From Chryseobacterium phocaeense (GTDB lineage: Bacteria > Bacteroidota > Bacteroidia > Flavobacteriales > Weeksellaceae), in the NCBI RefSeq assembly GCF_900169075.1, contig NZ_LT827015.1, positions 930,001 through 994,000 on the forward strand: a stretch of DNA of 64,000 bases, read 5' to 3'. This document shows, piece after piece, positions 27,683 through 35,869 of the stretch. A model generated the notes under the pieces. It had not been told where the DNA came from. It saw only the letters and a list, made by a program, of their open reading frames with translations, and made no database searches. Made by a program: the position numbers and the translations under genes. Within the stretch, counting starts at the first letter, position 1. The number at the start of each line of letters is the position of its first letter.

Positions 27683-29272
27683 ATGACAACAGCCATTATA
27701 ATCGGCGTTATTTGCCTGGTGGCAGGTGCAGTGATAGGGGTTCTTTTCTCCAGAAGCTCACTCAATACCAAAGCAAAATTTATTGTAGATGATGCAAAGA
27801 AGAATGCCGAAAACCTTATAGAAAAAGCAAATGTTCAAGCTGAATCCATAAAAAAAGAAAAGAATCTGCAGGCCAAAGAAAAATTTCTGGAGCTTAAATC
27901 CCAGCATGACGCCGATATCCAGTCGCGTGAGAAAAAAATGCAGGAAAGCGAGAAAAGAATGCAGGAAGTGGAGAAAAGAATCAAAGACAAGGAACACAAG
28001 CTTAATGACGAGCTGAGTAAGACCGGAAAACTTGAAAAGGATCTTGACAGACAGATTGGAGATTATGCCAAGAAAAATGAGATCTTAGACAGAAAACAGC
28101 AGGAACTGGACGTAGCTACCGCTAAAAAAGTGGAGATCCTTGAAAAAATCGCCAATTACACCGCTGAAGAAGCCAAAGCCGAATTGGTGGAAACCATGAA
28201 AGCAGAAGCCAAGACCAGAGCTCAGGCCCACGTTCAGGAGATTATGGAAGAAGCACAGCTGAATGCCAAGAATGAAGCCAGGAAGATTGTGATCCAGACC
28301 ATTCAGAGAATCGGGACGGAACAGGCGATTGAAAACTCAGTATCGGTTTTCAATATTGAATCTGACGAAGTAAAAGGTAGAATCATTGGTAGGGAAGGTA
28401 GAAATATCCGTGCTCTGGAAGCCGTAACGGGAGTAGAAATTATCGTTGACGATACTCCGGAAGCCATCCTTCTTTCATGCTTTGATCCGGTAAGAAGAGA
28501 AATCGCAAGATTATCCCTTCACAGACTGGTAACAGACGGAAGAATCCACCCGGCAAGAATCGAGGAAGTAGTAGAAAAAACAAGAAAACAGATCGAAGAG
28601 GAAATCATTGAAGTAGGAAAAAGAACGATCATTGATCTGGGAATCCACGGACTTCACCCTGAGCTGATCAAGATTGTAGGTAGAATGAAATACCGTTCTT
28701 CTTACGGACAGAACTTATTACAGCACTCCAGAGAAGTAGCAAACATTGCCGCTACCATGGCTGCAGAATTAGGACTGAATGTAAAACTGGCCAAAAGAGC
28801 AGGACTTTTACACGATATCGGGAAAGTACCGGAGCAGGAATCTGAACTTCCTCACGCTTTACTCGGAATGCAATGGGCTGAAAAATATGGTGAAAATGCA
28901 GAAGTGGTTAACGCCATCGGTGCTCACCACGACGAAATTGAAATGAAGTCATTACTATCACCAATCATCCAGGTAGCGGATGCCATCTCAGGAGCAAGGC
29001 CGGGAGCAAGAAGACAGGTACTGGAATCTTATATCCAAAGGCTGAAAGATCTGGAATCTGCAGCATTAAGCTTCGACGGTGTATCCAGTGCTTATGCCAT
29101 CCAGGCAGGTAGAGAACTGAGAGTAATGGTAGAGAGCGGAAAAGTAAATGATGAAGTAGCCAACCAGCTGTCTTACGACATCTCTGAGAAGATCCAGAAC
29201 GAACTGACGTATCCCGGACAGGTAAAAGTAACGGTGATCAGGGAAACCAGAGCCGTGAATATTGCAAGATAA
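27683..29272 (+). CDS. rny: Ribonuclease Y
   Basis: Membrane-anchored endoribonuclease that starts mRNA decay. The protein has 529 aa, close to the usual 520. An N-terminal transmembrane helix (about 3-23) precedes a long charged coiled coil (about 30-190). The KH domain has [20 protein letters not shown], and the HD domain shows [15 protein letters not shown] (His-Asp near 377-378) and [10 protein letters not shown]. It sits behind the 6S-like RNA and ends with a strong GAAA-loop terminator. Confidence 0.97.
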   Translation: MTTAIIIGVICLVAGAVIGVLFSRSSLNTKAKFIVDDAKKNAENLIEKANVQAESIKKEKNLQAKEKFLELKSQHDADIQSREKKMQESEKRMQEVEKRIKDKEHKLNDELSKTGKLEKDLDRQIGDYAKKNEILDRKQQELDVATAKKVEILEKIANYTAEEAKAELVETMKAEAKTRAQAHVQEIMEEAQLNAKNEARKIVIQTIQRIGTEQAIENSVSVFNIESDEVKGRIIGREGRNIRALEAVTGVEIIVDDTPEAILLSCFDPVRREIARLSLHRLVTDGRIHPARIEEVVEKTRKQIEEEIIEVGKRTIIDLGIHGLHPELIKIVGRMKYRSSYGQNLLQHSREVANIAATMAAELGLNVKLAKRAGLLHDIGKVPEQESELPHALLGMQWAEKYGENAEVVNAIGAHHDEIEMKSLLSPIIQVADAISGARPGARRQVLESYIQRLKDLESAALSFDGVSSAYAIQAGRELRVMVESGKVNDEVANQLSYDISEKIQNELTYPGQVKVTVIRETRAVNIAR

Positions 29273-29295
29273 TATACGATCAAGATATTTTATTA

Positions 29296-29327
29296 AAAAC
29301 CTTTCAGGAAACTGAAAGGTTTTTTAT
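29296..29327 (+). terminator. Intrinsic terminator after rny
   Basis: 12-bp perfect stem AAAACCTTTCAG/CTGAAAGGTTTT (29296-29307 with 29312-29323) with a GAAA loop, then T residues. Confidence 0.9.
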
Positions 29328-29345
29328 TTTTATCAAAACTTAAAA

Positions 29346-30587
29346 ATGCAAGAACTGCCTTTGTCTTCAAAACTGAAGTACATTTTTTCTATCCCTGTTA
29401 TTATTTCTGCCCTTGGCTATTTCGTAGATATCTATGACCTCCTTTTATTCGGTATTGTAAGAATTCCCAGTTTAAAAGCGCTGGGCCTGAATCCTGATAC
29501 CGACGGAACCTTTATCCTCAATTGTCAGATGGTAGGGCTGCTGATCGGCGGGGTATTCTGGGGAATATTCGGGGATAAAAAAGGAAGGCTGTCTGTACTG
29601 TTCGGTTCCATTCTGGTCTATTCCCTGGCGAATATAGCCTGTGGTTTCCTGCCTTATTTTCCAAAAGAGCATTTGGTATACCAATATGCCGGTTTAAGGT
29701 TTATTGCAGGAGTTGGGCTGGCTGGAGAGCTTGGAGCCGGAATTACCCTTGTTTCCGAGAGTCTGCCGAAGAATCTCAGGGCGATCGGAACTTCCGTAGT
29801 AGCCGGGTTTGGTTTGATGGGGGCTGTAGTGGCCCAGCTCACCGTAGAACTGGCCGGCGGCTGGAATATTTCCTACATTATCGGCGGCGTCATGGGAATT
29901 ATGCTGCTGGTACTGCGTATAAGTGTTTCGGAATCCGGTATTTATAAAAATTTAGAACACAAAAATATCTCCAAAGGAAACTTTCTTTCTTTTTTTACCA
30001 ACAAAGACCGGTTGGTAAGATATCTTAAATGCATTGCGGTGGGGCTTCCCACGTGGTACTGTATTGGCATTCTGGCTGTTTTAGCCAATCAATTTGCCCC
30101 AGAACTGGGAATCACGGATCTGAGTCCCGGAAAAGCCATTATGTGGGCTTATGTAGGCATTTCCGTAGGTGATCTTATGAGCGGTTTTATATCCCATGCC
30201 CTTAAATCCCGGAAAATGGCTATTTTTTACATGCTTCTGTTTACCATCATCGGCGTGGCGGTTATGTTGTTCGGGAATACAGATACAGAAACCAAATACT
30301 ACCTATTCTGTGTGTGGCTGGGGCTGGGTACAGGATATTGGGCAATGTTTGTAACACTTGCAGCGGAACAGTTCGGAACCAATATAAGAAATACCGCAAC
30401 CACTACCGTTCCCAATATGGTAAGAGGGCTGGTGCCTGTGATGATCCTTGCATTTGATCTGCTGAAAAATAATTTTACAGTGATTATCAGTGCTGCTGTT
30501 GTAGGAATTGTCGTTTTCGGACTCGCTTTTTATTCATCACTTACCATTTCGGAAACGCATAACAAAGACCTGGAATTTACGGAGTAA
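29346..30587 (+). CDS. MFS transporter, sugar/metabolite-porter-like
   Basis: The protein has 413 aa with 12 predicted helices. The helix 2-3 loop carries the MFS motif GIFGDKKGRLSVLFGS, and helix 4 has RFIAGVGLAGELGAGITLVSE, the pattern of the metabolite:H+ symporter and sugar porter groups. The central loop is short. The substrate is not evident. It has its own start 73 bp after rny, behind the terminator. No hairpin separates it from the Cys-rich peptide gene 129 bp downstream, so read-through is possible, but MFS proteins are not known GG-peptide exporters. Confidence 0.88.
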   Translation: MQELPLSSKLKYIFSIPVIISALGYFVDIYDLLLFGIVRIPSLKALGLNPDTDGTFILNCQMVGLLIGGVFWGIFGDKKGRLSVLFGSILVYSLANIACGFLPYFPKEHLVYQYAGLRFIAGVGLAGELGAGITLVSESLPKNLRAIGTSVVAGFGLMGAVVAQLTVELAGGWNISYIIGGVMGIMLLVLRISVSESGIYKNLEHKNISKGNFLSFFTNKDRLVRYLKCIAVGLPTWYCIGILAVLANQFAPELGITDLSPGKAIMWAYVGISVGDLMSGFISHALKSRKMAIFYMLLFTIIGVAVMLFGNTDTETKYYLFCVWLGLGTGYWAMFVTLAAEQFGTNIRNTATTTVPNMVRGLVPVMILAFDLLKNNFTVIISAAVVGIVVFGLAFYSSLTISETHNKDLEFTE

Positions 30588-30677
30588 TATTGCCTTAACA
30601 GGTATAATTGCTTTTATTTCTGATAATTAATTAAAGGAATTAACATTTTATTGGGACTTTAATACTAATTATTTCTT

Positions 30678-30685
30678 TATTTTTG
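30678..30685 (+). promoter_or_regulatory. -7 box of Cys-rich peptide gene 1
   Basis: TATTTTTG fits TAnnTTTG, 31 nt before the ATG. The nearest TTG (30651-30653) is 24 nt away, slightly beyond the usual spacing. Confidence 0.45.
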
Positions 30686-30716
30686 AGACTATTGTTTAAT
30701 TAAAAATCAAAACATC

Positions 30717-30902
30717 ATGTCACAGGAAATTTTTAAAAAAGCGAAAAAATTAAGAAAGGATGATCTTAAGAACATTGTGGGAGGTATCAGCGGAGTTGCC
30801 ACTCCGGACCTTTCAAAATGTGGCTGCAGCTGCACAGGAGCAGTAACAGGACCTTCATATTGTGTAAAATACAAAAGATGTCTGCAGGTAATCACTTGCT
30901 AA
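30717..30902 (+). CDS. Double-glycine-leader, Cys-rich peptide precursor 1 (bacteriocin-like)
   Basis: The precursor has 61 aa. The leader (1-23) is basic and amphipathic and ends LKNIVGG, a double-glycine cleavage site of the kind cut by C39 peptidase/ABC exporters. The core of 38 residues (24-61) has six cysteines at 35, 37, 39, 49, 55 and 61, that is CxCxC-x9-C-x5-C-x5-C. The block PDLS.CGCSC.GAVTGP is shared with the next peptide. It has its own -7 box and terminator. No modification enzyme, C39 peptidase, ABC exporter or immunity gene is within the window. It could be a bacteriocin, a signal or another secreted natural product; disulfides or Cys modification are possible. Confidence 0.75.
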   Translation: MSQEIFKKAKKLRKDDLKNIVGGISGVATPDLSKCGCSCTGAVTGPSYCVKYKRCLQVITC

Positions 30903-30924
30903 CGGATACAAATTAAATTGATAA

Positions 30925-30953
30925 AAGCCTTTCAGACCACTGGAAGGTTTTTA
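30925..30953 (+). terminator. Intrinsic terminator after peptide gene 1
   Basis: CCTTTCAG/CTGGAAGG (30928-30935 with 30940-30947, one T-G pair), loop ACCA, A-tract before and T-run after. Confidence 0.8.
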
Positions 30954-31119
30954 TTTTTATTGAACCCAGAAACGGAAATCGTTTTTCTGATACAGGATTT
31001 GAGCAACAATATTCAGTGAAAATAAGTGTTGTTTAAGAATATTTTTAAACTTAAATTTTGTTGTATAGCTAATAATAACAATGAAATCAGGGTCTTATTA
31101 AATTTTGTAATAAATTATG

Positions 31120-31149
31120 TTGCGAATAATTAATATTTGTTTAACTTTG
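31120..31149 (+). promoter_or_regulatory. Promoter of Cys-rich peptide gene 2
   Basis: -33 TTG at 31120-31122 and -7 TAACTTTG at 31142-31149 with a 19-nt spacer. The ATG is 43 nt after the box. The gene is therefore transcribed separately from peptide gene 1. Confidence 0.65.
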
Positions 31150-31192
31150 GAAGGTAACTAAACTATATTGTTTAATCTCAAAACTAAATCAC

Positions 31193-31405
31193 ATGAACAT
31201 TATTAAAAATGCTAAAAAGCTAAAAAAAGCAGATCTTAAGAACATTACTGGAGGCGCTTTGAACGGTTCCGCAGTTATTGAAAAACCGGATTTATCACTG
31301 TGCGGATGCAGCTGCTCAGGTGCTGTTACAGGACCTTGGTATTGTGTAGAGTACATTGGATGTCCGCAGGTGTATACTTGTGACAACCAGACAGCATCAA
31401 TGTAA
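31193..31405 (+). CDS. Double-glycine-leader, Cys-rich peptide precursor 2 (bacteriocin-like)
   Basis: The precursor has 70 aa and is a paralogue of the peptide at 30717. The leader (1-21) ends LKNITGG, and the coding DNA GATCTTAAGAACATT is identical in both leaders. The core (22-70) keeps the same cysteine spacing, at 37, 39, 41, 51, 57 and 63, and the block GAVTGPWYCVEY. It differs by a longer linker (ALNGSAVIEK) and a C-terminal extension DNQTASM. Between the two genes the variable core positions are concentrated in the last third (KYKRCLQVITC versus EYIGCPQVYTC). It has its own promoter and terminator. As for its partner, processing and export genes are not seen nearby. Confidence 0.75.
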   Translation: MNIIKNAKKLKKADLKNITGGALNGSAVIEKPDLSLCGCSCSGAVTGPWYCVEYIGCPQVYTCDNQTASM

Positions 31406-31450
31406 TGATTCTTTCAGCCAGAAAACATTTCCACATTTAATAAACGCAAA

Positions 31451-31480
31451 AGCCTTTTGGGACCTTCCAAAAGGTTTTTG
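31451..31480. terminator. Bidirectional terminator between peptide gene 2 and the YeiH-family gene
   Basis: CCTTTTGG/CCAAAAGG (31453-31460 with 31467-31474) flanked by A- and T-tracts. It serves both converging genes. Confidence 0.85.
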
Positions 31481-31485
31481 TCATT

Positions 31486-32466
31486 TTAGCTGATGATGTA
31501 AACAAGGCTTCCCACACTGATGATGATCCACAAAATAACTGCGGCAGCCAGCGGTTTTATACCAATCGTCTTTAAAGTCTGAAGGGAAAGGGTAGAGCCA
31601 ATGAAGAATAGAGTAAGATTCAGTCCGGATTTCGCCATAGCCGTTACAGAACTATTAAAGGTTTCAAACACCGGAAAATAGGTATTCAATAGAATCGCAA
31701 GGATAAACCAGCCGATAAACCACGGGATTTTAATCTTTGATTCCTTATTTTTAAAAATAAACATGGTGATCACCGAAACCGGGATAATCCAAAGGGCACG
31801 CGCAAGTTTTACTGTGGTGGCAATTTTTAAGGCTTCATCCCCGTATTTGCCTGCCGCACCTACCACCGAGCTGGTATCATGAATTCCTACCGCACACCAC
31901 AGCCCGAATTCTTCCTGCGAAAGCTGCAATACATGTCCGATAGCCGGATACACAAACAGCGCAATGGAATTCAGCGTAAAAATAATGGCCAATCCCAGGG
32001 ATATTTCTTTTGTTGCCGGTTTAATGATCGGGGAGACCGCTGCAATGGCACTCCCGCCACAAATAGCTGTTCCGGCAGAAATAAGATAAGAAAGTTTTTT
32101 CTCAAGTTTAAAGACCCTTCCCAAAATATAACCGGCAGTCATAACCATCAAAATGCTGGCAATGGTCAGGACGAAACCTGATTTCCCTGCCTGAAGCGCT
32201 TTATCCAGCTTAAGTCCAAAACCAAGCCCGACAATGGAAACCTGAAGCAGAAGATGAATATACCTGTGAAGATGTTGTTCAAACGGGTTGCCAATAAAAA
32301 CCGCCAGTCCGAACCCTAAAGCAAGCGCAACAGGAGAGGAAATAAATGGAGTAAGGCATAGGGCTGCCAGTATGATAAAAATAATTTTTCGCGTCGTTTC
32401 ATTTTGGGGCATTTTCATAAACTGAAGTTTGAAATAATGCCCCAAAATTCCGCAAATTATCATCAC
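31486..32466 (-). CDS. YeiH/UPF0324-family membrane transporter (putative sulfate/sulfite exporter family)
   Basis: Polytopic membrane protein of up to 326 aa with about ten helices. Family landmarks are SAGTAICGGSAIAAVSPII, GIHDTSSVVGAAGKYGDEAL and the C-terminal helix NLTLFFIGSTL. The first Met (32466) is not certain: Met17 (32418) and Met19 (32412) lie within or beside a 13-bp inverted repeat and give the start MKMPQNE, closer to the first helix. It follows the LysR gene on the same strand by 34 bp, the same partnership as YeiE-YeiH. The transported substrate is not established for the family. Confidence 0.88.
   Translation of the reverse strand: MMIICGILGHYFKLQFMKMPQNETTRKIIFIILAALCLTPFISSPVALALGFGLAVFIGNPFEQHLHRYIHLLLQVSIVGLGFGLKLDKALQAGKSGFVLTIASILMVMTAGYILGRVFKLEKKLSYLISAGTAICGGSAIAAVSPIIKPATKEISLGLAIIFTLNSIALFVYPAIGHVLQLSQEEFGLWCAVGIHDTSSVVGAAGKYGDEALKIATTVKLARALWIIPVSVITMFIFKNKESKIKIPWFIGWFILAILLNTYFPVFETFNSSVTAMAKSGLNLTLFFIGSTLSLQTLKTIGIKPLAAAVILWIIISVGSLVYIIS
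32401..32448 (-). promoter_or_regulatory. 13-bp perfect inverted repeat over the alternative starts of the YeiH-family gene
   Basis: ATTTTGGGGCATT (32401-32413) and AATGCCCCAAAAT (32436-32448) are exact reverse complements with a 22-nt spacer. In the mRNA the start codon at 32418 falls in the loop and the one at 32412 in the 3' arm. The hairpin may control translation, or the DNA may be an operator. Confidence 0.55.
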
Positions 32467-32500
32467 AAAATAAATTGTATTTTGTTATTAAGTATAACTT

Positions 32501-33382
32501 TTAGTTATAACTAAGATGTTTCAGGAAAAGTCTGATCAGCTCAGACTGTTCACCTTTAGGAAGGATATAATGAAAATTTCTTTCAATGCTGAAGTTTTTA
32601 ATATCTACAATGCTGAGCGTATTGTTTTTAAGCTCGCTTAAAACCGTGCTGATGGATAAAAAAGCCATACATTCGGAATGGAGAAGATAATTCTTGATGC
32701 TTTCACTGCTTCCCAGTTGCATGATCACGGTAAGATCCTCAATACGGATACCTTTCTCTTTTAGGCGGTTTTGAATATATTCCTGAGTTCCCGATCCCTG
32801 TTCCCGGAAAATAAGATCCAGCTGATATAAATCTTTAAGACTCATGCTTTTGCGGATCAGTGGATGGTTGGATTTCGCCACCAGAACAATTTCATCGGCT
32901 TTAAAAGGATGGTATTCAAAATAGGAAGACTGAGATTCCCCTTCAATAATCCCTACATCAATTTTTCCTTCCTTAAGAAGGCTGGAAATCATTTCTGTGT
33001 TATGGGTAATCAGCTCAATTTTAATGTCTTTGTAATAAGAATGGAACGTAGCTAAGATTTCCGGTAAAACGTACTGGGCTACTGTTGTGCTCGCTCCAAC
33101 AATCAGTTTTCCCTTATGTTCCTGGTTAAACTGGTTAATTTCAAATTCCAGATCACGGTACAGACCCCGTATTTTTTCAGCATATTCAAACAGGATTTCC
33201 CCGGCAGCAGTGAGTTGAATGCTGGTTCCTTTCCGTTCAAATAACCGGGTAGCAAGCTGGTTCTCAATTTCCTTGATATGCTTGGTTACCGCCGGCTGCG
33301 TTATATTGAGCTCCTCGGAAGCTTTTGTAAAGCTTAACCGCGAGGCTACGGTATGAAAAACTTTTAATCTGTAATCAAACAT
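32501..33382 (-). CDS. LysR-family transcriptional regulator (YeiE/CbbR-like)
   Basis: The protein has 293 aa. The N-terminal winged HTH reads LSFTKASEELNITQPAVTKH (about 16-35), followed by LATRLFERKGTSIQLTAAGE. The effector domain starts near 90 with KGKLIVGASTTVAQYVLPEI, a start common to CysB/CbbR/YeiE-type regulators. It lies 34 bp upstream of, and co-directional with, the YeiH-family transporter, so it probably controls it and is cotranscribed. The usual divergent LysR-target arrangement is absent, so autoregulation would also control the transporter. Ligand unknown. Confidence 0.93.
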   Translation of the reverse strand: MFDYRLKVFHTVASRLSFTKASEELNITQPAVTKHIKEIENQLATRLFERKGTSIQLTAAGEILFEYAEKIRGLYRDLEFEINQFNQEHKGKLIVGASTTVAQYVLPEILATFHSYYKDIKIELITHNTEMISSLLKEGKIDVGIIEGESQSSYFEYHPFKADEIVLVAKSNHPLIRKSMSLKDLYQLDLIFREQGSGTQEYIQNRLKEKGIRIEDLTVIMQLGSSESIKNYLLHSECMAFLSISTVLSELKNNTLSIVDIKNFSIERNFHYILPKGEQSELIRLFLKHLSYN

Positions 33383-33440
33383 GATGTGATCATTTGGTGT
33401 AACAAAATTAGTTAAAATAAGCGGGTTAGCGGGTGGGGAG

Positions 33441-33517
33441 TTTAAGGTTCAAAGTTTAAAGTTCAAGGTTCAAGGTTCAAGGTTCAGGGTTTAAGGTTTA
33501 AAGTTTAAAGTTTAAAG
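33441..33517 (+). repeat. TTYAARG heptamer array (11 units)
   Basis: Eleven consecutive 7-bp units, all TTYAARG or one base away (TTCAGGG once), fill the spacer between the lysR start and the clc 3' end without interruption. This is the longest and cleanest of three such arrays in the window. Confidence 0.92.
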
Positions 33518-33578
33518 TTAACAGGAAACCTCGCAAATAAAAGAACCGGCAACTAAAAAACCAGCAACAAGCACCAAC

Positions 33579-34886
33579 CTATAAAAACTCCGAAATGGAT
33601 TTCTCCTCCTGACTTTCCTGCCTCCTGTTTTTCGCTTCCCCGATTTTCTGCTGCGTATAAATACTGTTCTGCCCGGATAATAGATAAGAAACCACACAGG
33701 CAATGGCTATATACACTGCCGGTTCCGCCCCGAACAGCTCAATTCCCATCAGCATACACGCTAGAGGCGTATTGGTAGCCCCGGCAAATACCGCAACAAA
33801 TCCCATTCCGGCAAGGAGTCCAAACGGTAAGGGAATGAATAAGGATAAGGCACTTCCAAGGGTGGCACCAATAAAGAATAAAGGAGTGACTTCACCGCCT
33901 TTAAATCCTGCTGAAAGGGTCACCATGGTAAAAATCATTTTTAAAGCAAAATCATAAAGCGGAAGCTGTTTTTCAAAAGATTCTAGGATAACGGGAATTC
34001 CCAACCCGATATATCTCGAGGTTCCCATTGCAAAAACGGCCAGAGCAACGATAATTCCCCCGATAACAGGGCGGAACGGCGGAAATTTAATCCTGGATCT
34101 GAAAACGGAACCTGCCCAATGGATGATTTTACTGAATGCTGCGGCACAGAGCCCAAAAGCAATTCCTGCGAGAATACTGTATAAAATGGGTAGAAATTCA
34201 AGTTTAGGAATAAAGTCAATATGATAATGGGTATGTTTCACGTTCCAGAGATTCGTGGCCCAGTCAGCCAGAATAGCCGAAGCAAAAGCCGGAAAGATAG
34301 CATTATAGCGAATTTTTCCGATCAGAAATACCTCAAGCCCGAAAACAGCACCTGCCAGTGGGGTTCCGAAGACAGATCCAAAACCCGCTGCAATAGCTGC
34401 AATCAGCAGTGTTTTTCTTTCGTCTTTATCCAGTTTAAATGGCCTGGTGAGCTGGTCTGCAATAGCTCCGCCCATCTGAAGCGCAGTTCCTTCGCGGCCT
34501 GCGGAACCTCCAAAGAAATGAGTAACGATGGTTCCAATATATACAAAAGGTGCCATTTTGAACGGAATAATGTCCTTCGGATCATGAATGTTGCTGATAA
34601 GCAGATTATTCCCCGCTTCAACATCCTTTCCGAAGTAATAGTACAGGAGACCGATAAGAAAGCCGGCAACAGGCAGCAGTGCAATCAACCAGATATGATT
34701 TTCCCTGAACTTAGTAGCCCATTCCAACGACTGTAGAAATCCTGCCGAAGCGGTTCCCACCAAAGCACCAATGATGATACTGATGCACAGCCATTTTATA
34801 ATATATGGCAGAGCGGGATATTTCCTGAAGAAGAAACGGATATGAAAAGTAGCTTTCCTGCGTATTGTTTTTTGATTTTTTGACAT
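33579..34886 (-). CDS. CLC-family fluoride/proton antiporter (CLC-F type)
   Basis: The protein has 435 aa with the CLC fold. It has the GREGT motif with gating Glu132 and GGEVTPLFFIGATLG. Where chloride CLCs carry GSGIP, it reads EAGNNLLISNIHDP (Gly92-Asn93-Asn94), the pattern of the fluoride-exporting clade, which replaces the central Ser by Asn or Met. The start is directly preceded by a fluoride riboswitch, which settles the physiological role: it exports fluoride in exchange for protons when fluoride builds up. It ends in a Lys/Glu-rich tail. Transcription is separate from the isomerase gene upstream. Confidence 0.88.
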   Translation of the reverse strand: MSKNQKTIRRKATFHIRFFFRKYPALPYIIKWLCISIIIGALVGTASAGFLQSLEWATKFRENHIWLIALLPVAGFLIGLLYYYFGKDVEAGNNLLISNIHDPKDIIPFKMAPFVYIGTIVTHFFGGSAGREGTALQMGGAIADQLTRPFKLDKDERKTLLIAAIAAGFGSVFGTPLAGAVFGLEVFLIGKIRYNAIFPAFASAILADWATNLWNVKHTHYHIDFIPKLEFLPILYSILAGIAFGLCAAAFSKIIHWAGSVFRSRIKFPPFRPVIGGIIVALAVFAMGTSRYIGLGIPVILESFEKQLPLYDFALKMIFTMVTLSAGFKGGEVTPLFFIGATLGSALSLFIPLPFGLLAGMGFVAVFAGATNTPLACMLMGIELFGAEPAVYIAIACVVSYLLSGQNSIYTQQKIGEAKNRRQESQEEKSISEFL

Positions 34887-34892
34887 AGTATT

Positions 34893-34980
34893 CCTGATAA
34901 GTTATTGTTTAATAATCTCTTAATCAGGCGTCATCAGCTTCTGTAAAGCGGTTGGGTAAGGAAGAACACCATTTCCTTTA
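34893..34980 (-). promoter_or_regulatory. Fluoride riboswitch (crcB motif) with translational expression platform
   Basis: Minus-strand RNA, read from 34980 down. P1 is AAGGAA (34978-34973) with TTCCTT (34963-34958). Its loop holds ATGGTGTT, whose GGTGT (34970-34966) pairs with ACGCC (34931-34927) as the aptamer pseudoknot. P2 is GCTT (34949-34946) with AAGC (34940-34937), followed by the conserved TGATGACGCCT. Downstream, CCTGATTAAG (34928-34919) can pair with CTTATCAGG (34901-34893), immediately upstream of the clc ATG at 34886. That competing helix uses two bases of the pseudoknot strand, so fluoride binding should free the ribosome site. Confidence 0.9.
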
Positions 34981-35002
34981 TGATGCGAAGATAAGCATTA
35001 TT

Positions 35003-35866
35003 TTAAAAAAAACTGTTTTTAAGGATATACTTTTTACTGATCTCAATGCTTTCAAAAATATCCTTATCGCTTGAGTCCTGTTCCAGGAACCAATATTTAA
35101 GGCCTGCTTTTTCCCATGCATTAAAAATTCTTTTGAAATCAACGGTTCCGTTCCCGATTTCTGTAAAATCTTTTGTTCCTGCTTTCATATCTTTAACGTG
35201 CCATAGGGGAAAACGTCCGGGATATTTTTCAAAATAGGCCAGCGGATCAATTCCTGCCTTTGAAATCCAGTAGAGATCCAGTTCCATCTTAACCAGCTCC
35301 GGAGATGTATTTTCCAGCAGGAAATCATAGATATTTTGATCACCTTCCAGTTGTTCAAATTCAAAATCATGGTTGTGATACGCAAACTGAATGCCTGCTT
35401 TTTGGGTGAGTTCACCAGATTTTTCCAGTAACCGGGGAAGTTTTTTATAGTTCCCAACCGTTCTTTCCTCTGGAAAAAGATAAGAGCATACCATATATTC
35501 TGAGCCGATAAAATGCAGATGTTCAACAGACTTCTCCCAGCCGTGCAGTAAAGTTCCTTCATCCTGATGGATTATTCCAGTCGTATGATGAGAGCTGATG
35601 ACTTTTAAACCCGTTTGTTTAAGGATAGACTGAAATTCAGTTCTGCTTTTCCCGAAGAAAGTGCCGTTATACCCATAAATTTCCACTTCTTTGAAACCTA
35701 AGGCAGCCAGTTTTTCAAGCGCCTTCTCAAGATTAGCAGACACAGCATCCCGGATTGTATACAGCTGAATCGCTAAAGTTTTTTTCGGGCCTGGTCTGGA
35801 AATTCCACAGGCGTATAATCCAAGGAATCCCAATGAGGAAAGCTTAATGAAATCTTTTCTCTGCAT
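35003..35866 (-). CDS. Sugar phosphate isomerase/epimerase-like TIM-barrel lipoprotein
   Basis: The protein has 287 aa. The N terminus MQRKDFIKLSSLGFLGLYACG ends in a lipobox-like LYAC, so it is probably an exported lipoprotein; the RK pair is Tat-like but incomplete. The body is a xylose-isomerase-like/AP-endonuclease-2 TIM barrel with LAIQLYTIRDAV at strand 1, LGFKEVEIYGY, YHNHDFEFE, MELDLYWISKAG, WHVKDM and FLEQD. The metal-binding Glu/His/Asp positions look present. The substrate is probably a sugar or keto-sugar and is not determined. It begins 3 bp after the thioesterase gene stop, in one operon. Confidence 0.85.
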   Translation of the reverse strand: MQRKDFIKLSSLGFLGLYACGISRPGPKKTLAIQLYTIRDAVSANLEKALEKLAALGFKEVEIYGYNGTFFGKSRTEFQSILKQTGLKVISSHHTTGIIHQDEGTLLHGWEKSVEHLHFIGSEYMVCSYLFPEERTVGNYKKLPRLLEKSGELTQKAGIQFAYHNHDFEFEQLEGDQNIYDFLLENTSPELVKMELDLYWISKAGIDPLAYFEKYPGRFPLWHVKDMKAGTKDFTEIGNGTVDFKRIFNAWEKAGLKYWFLEQDSSDKDIFESIEISKKYILKNSFF

Positions 35867-35869
35867 AGG

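Noticed and set aside
29346..30587. MFS transporter as the exporter of the Cys-rich peptides
   Set aside because: GG-leader peptides are classically exported by C39-peptidase ABC transporters; the MFS gene is 129 bp away and peptide gene 1 has its own -7 box.
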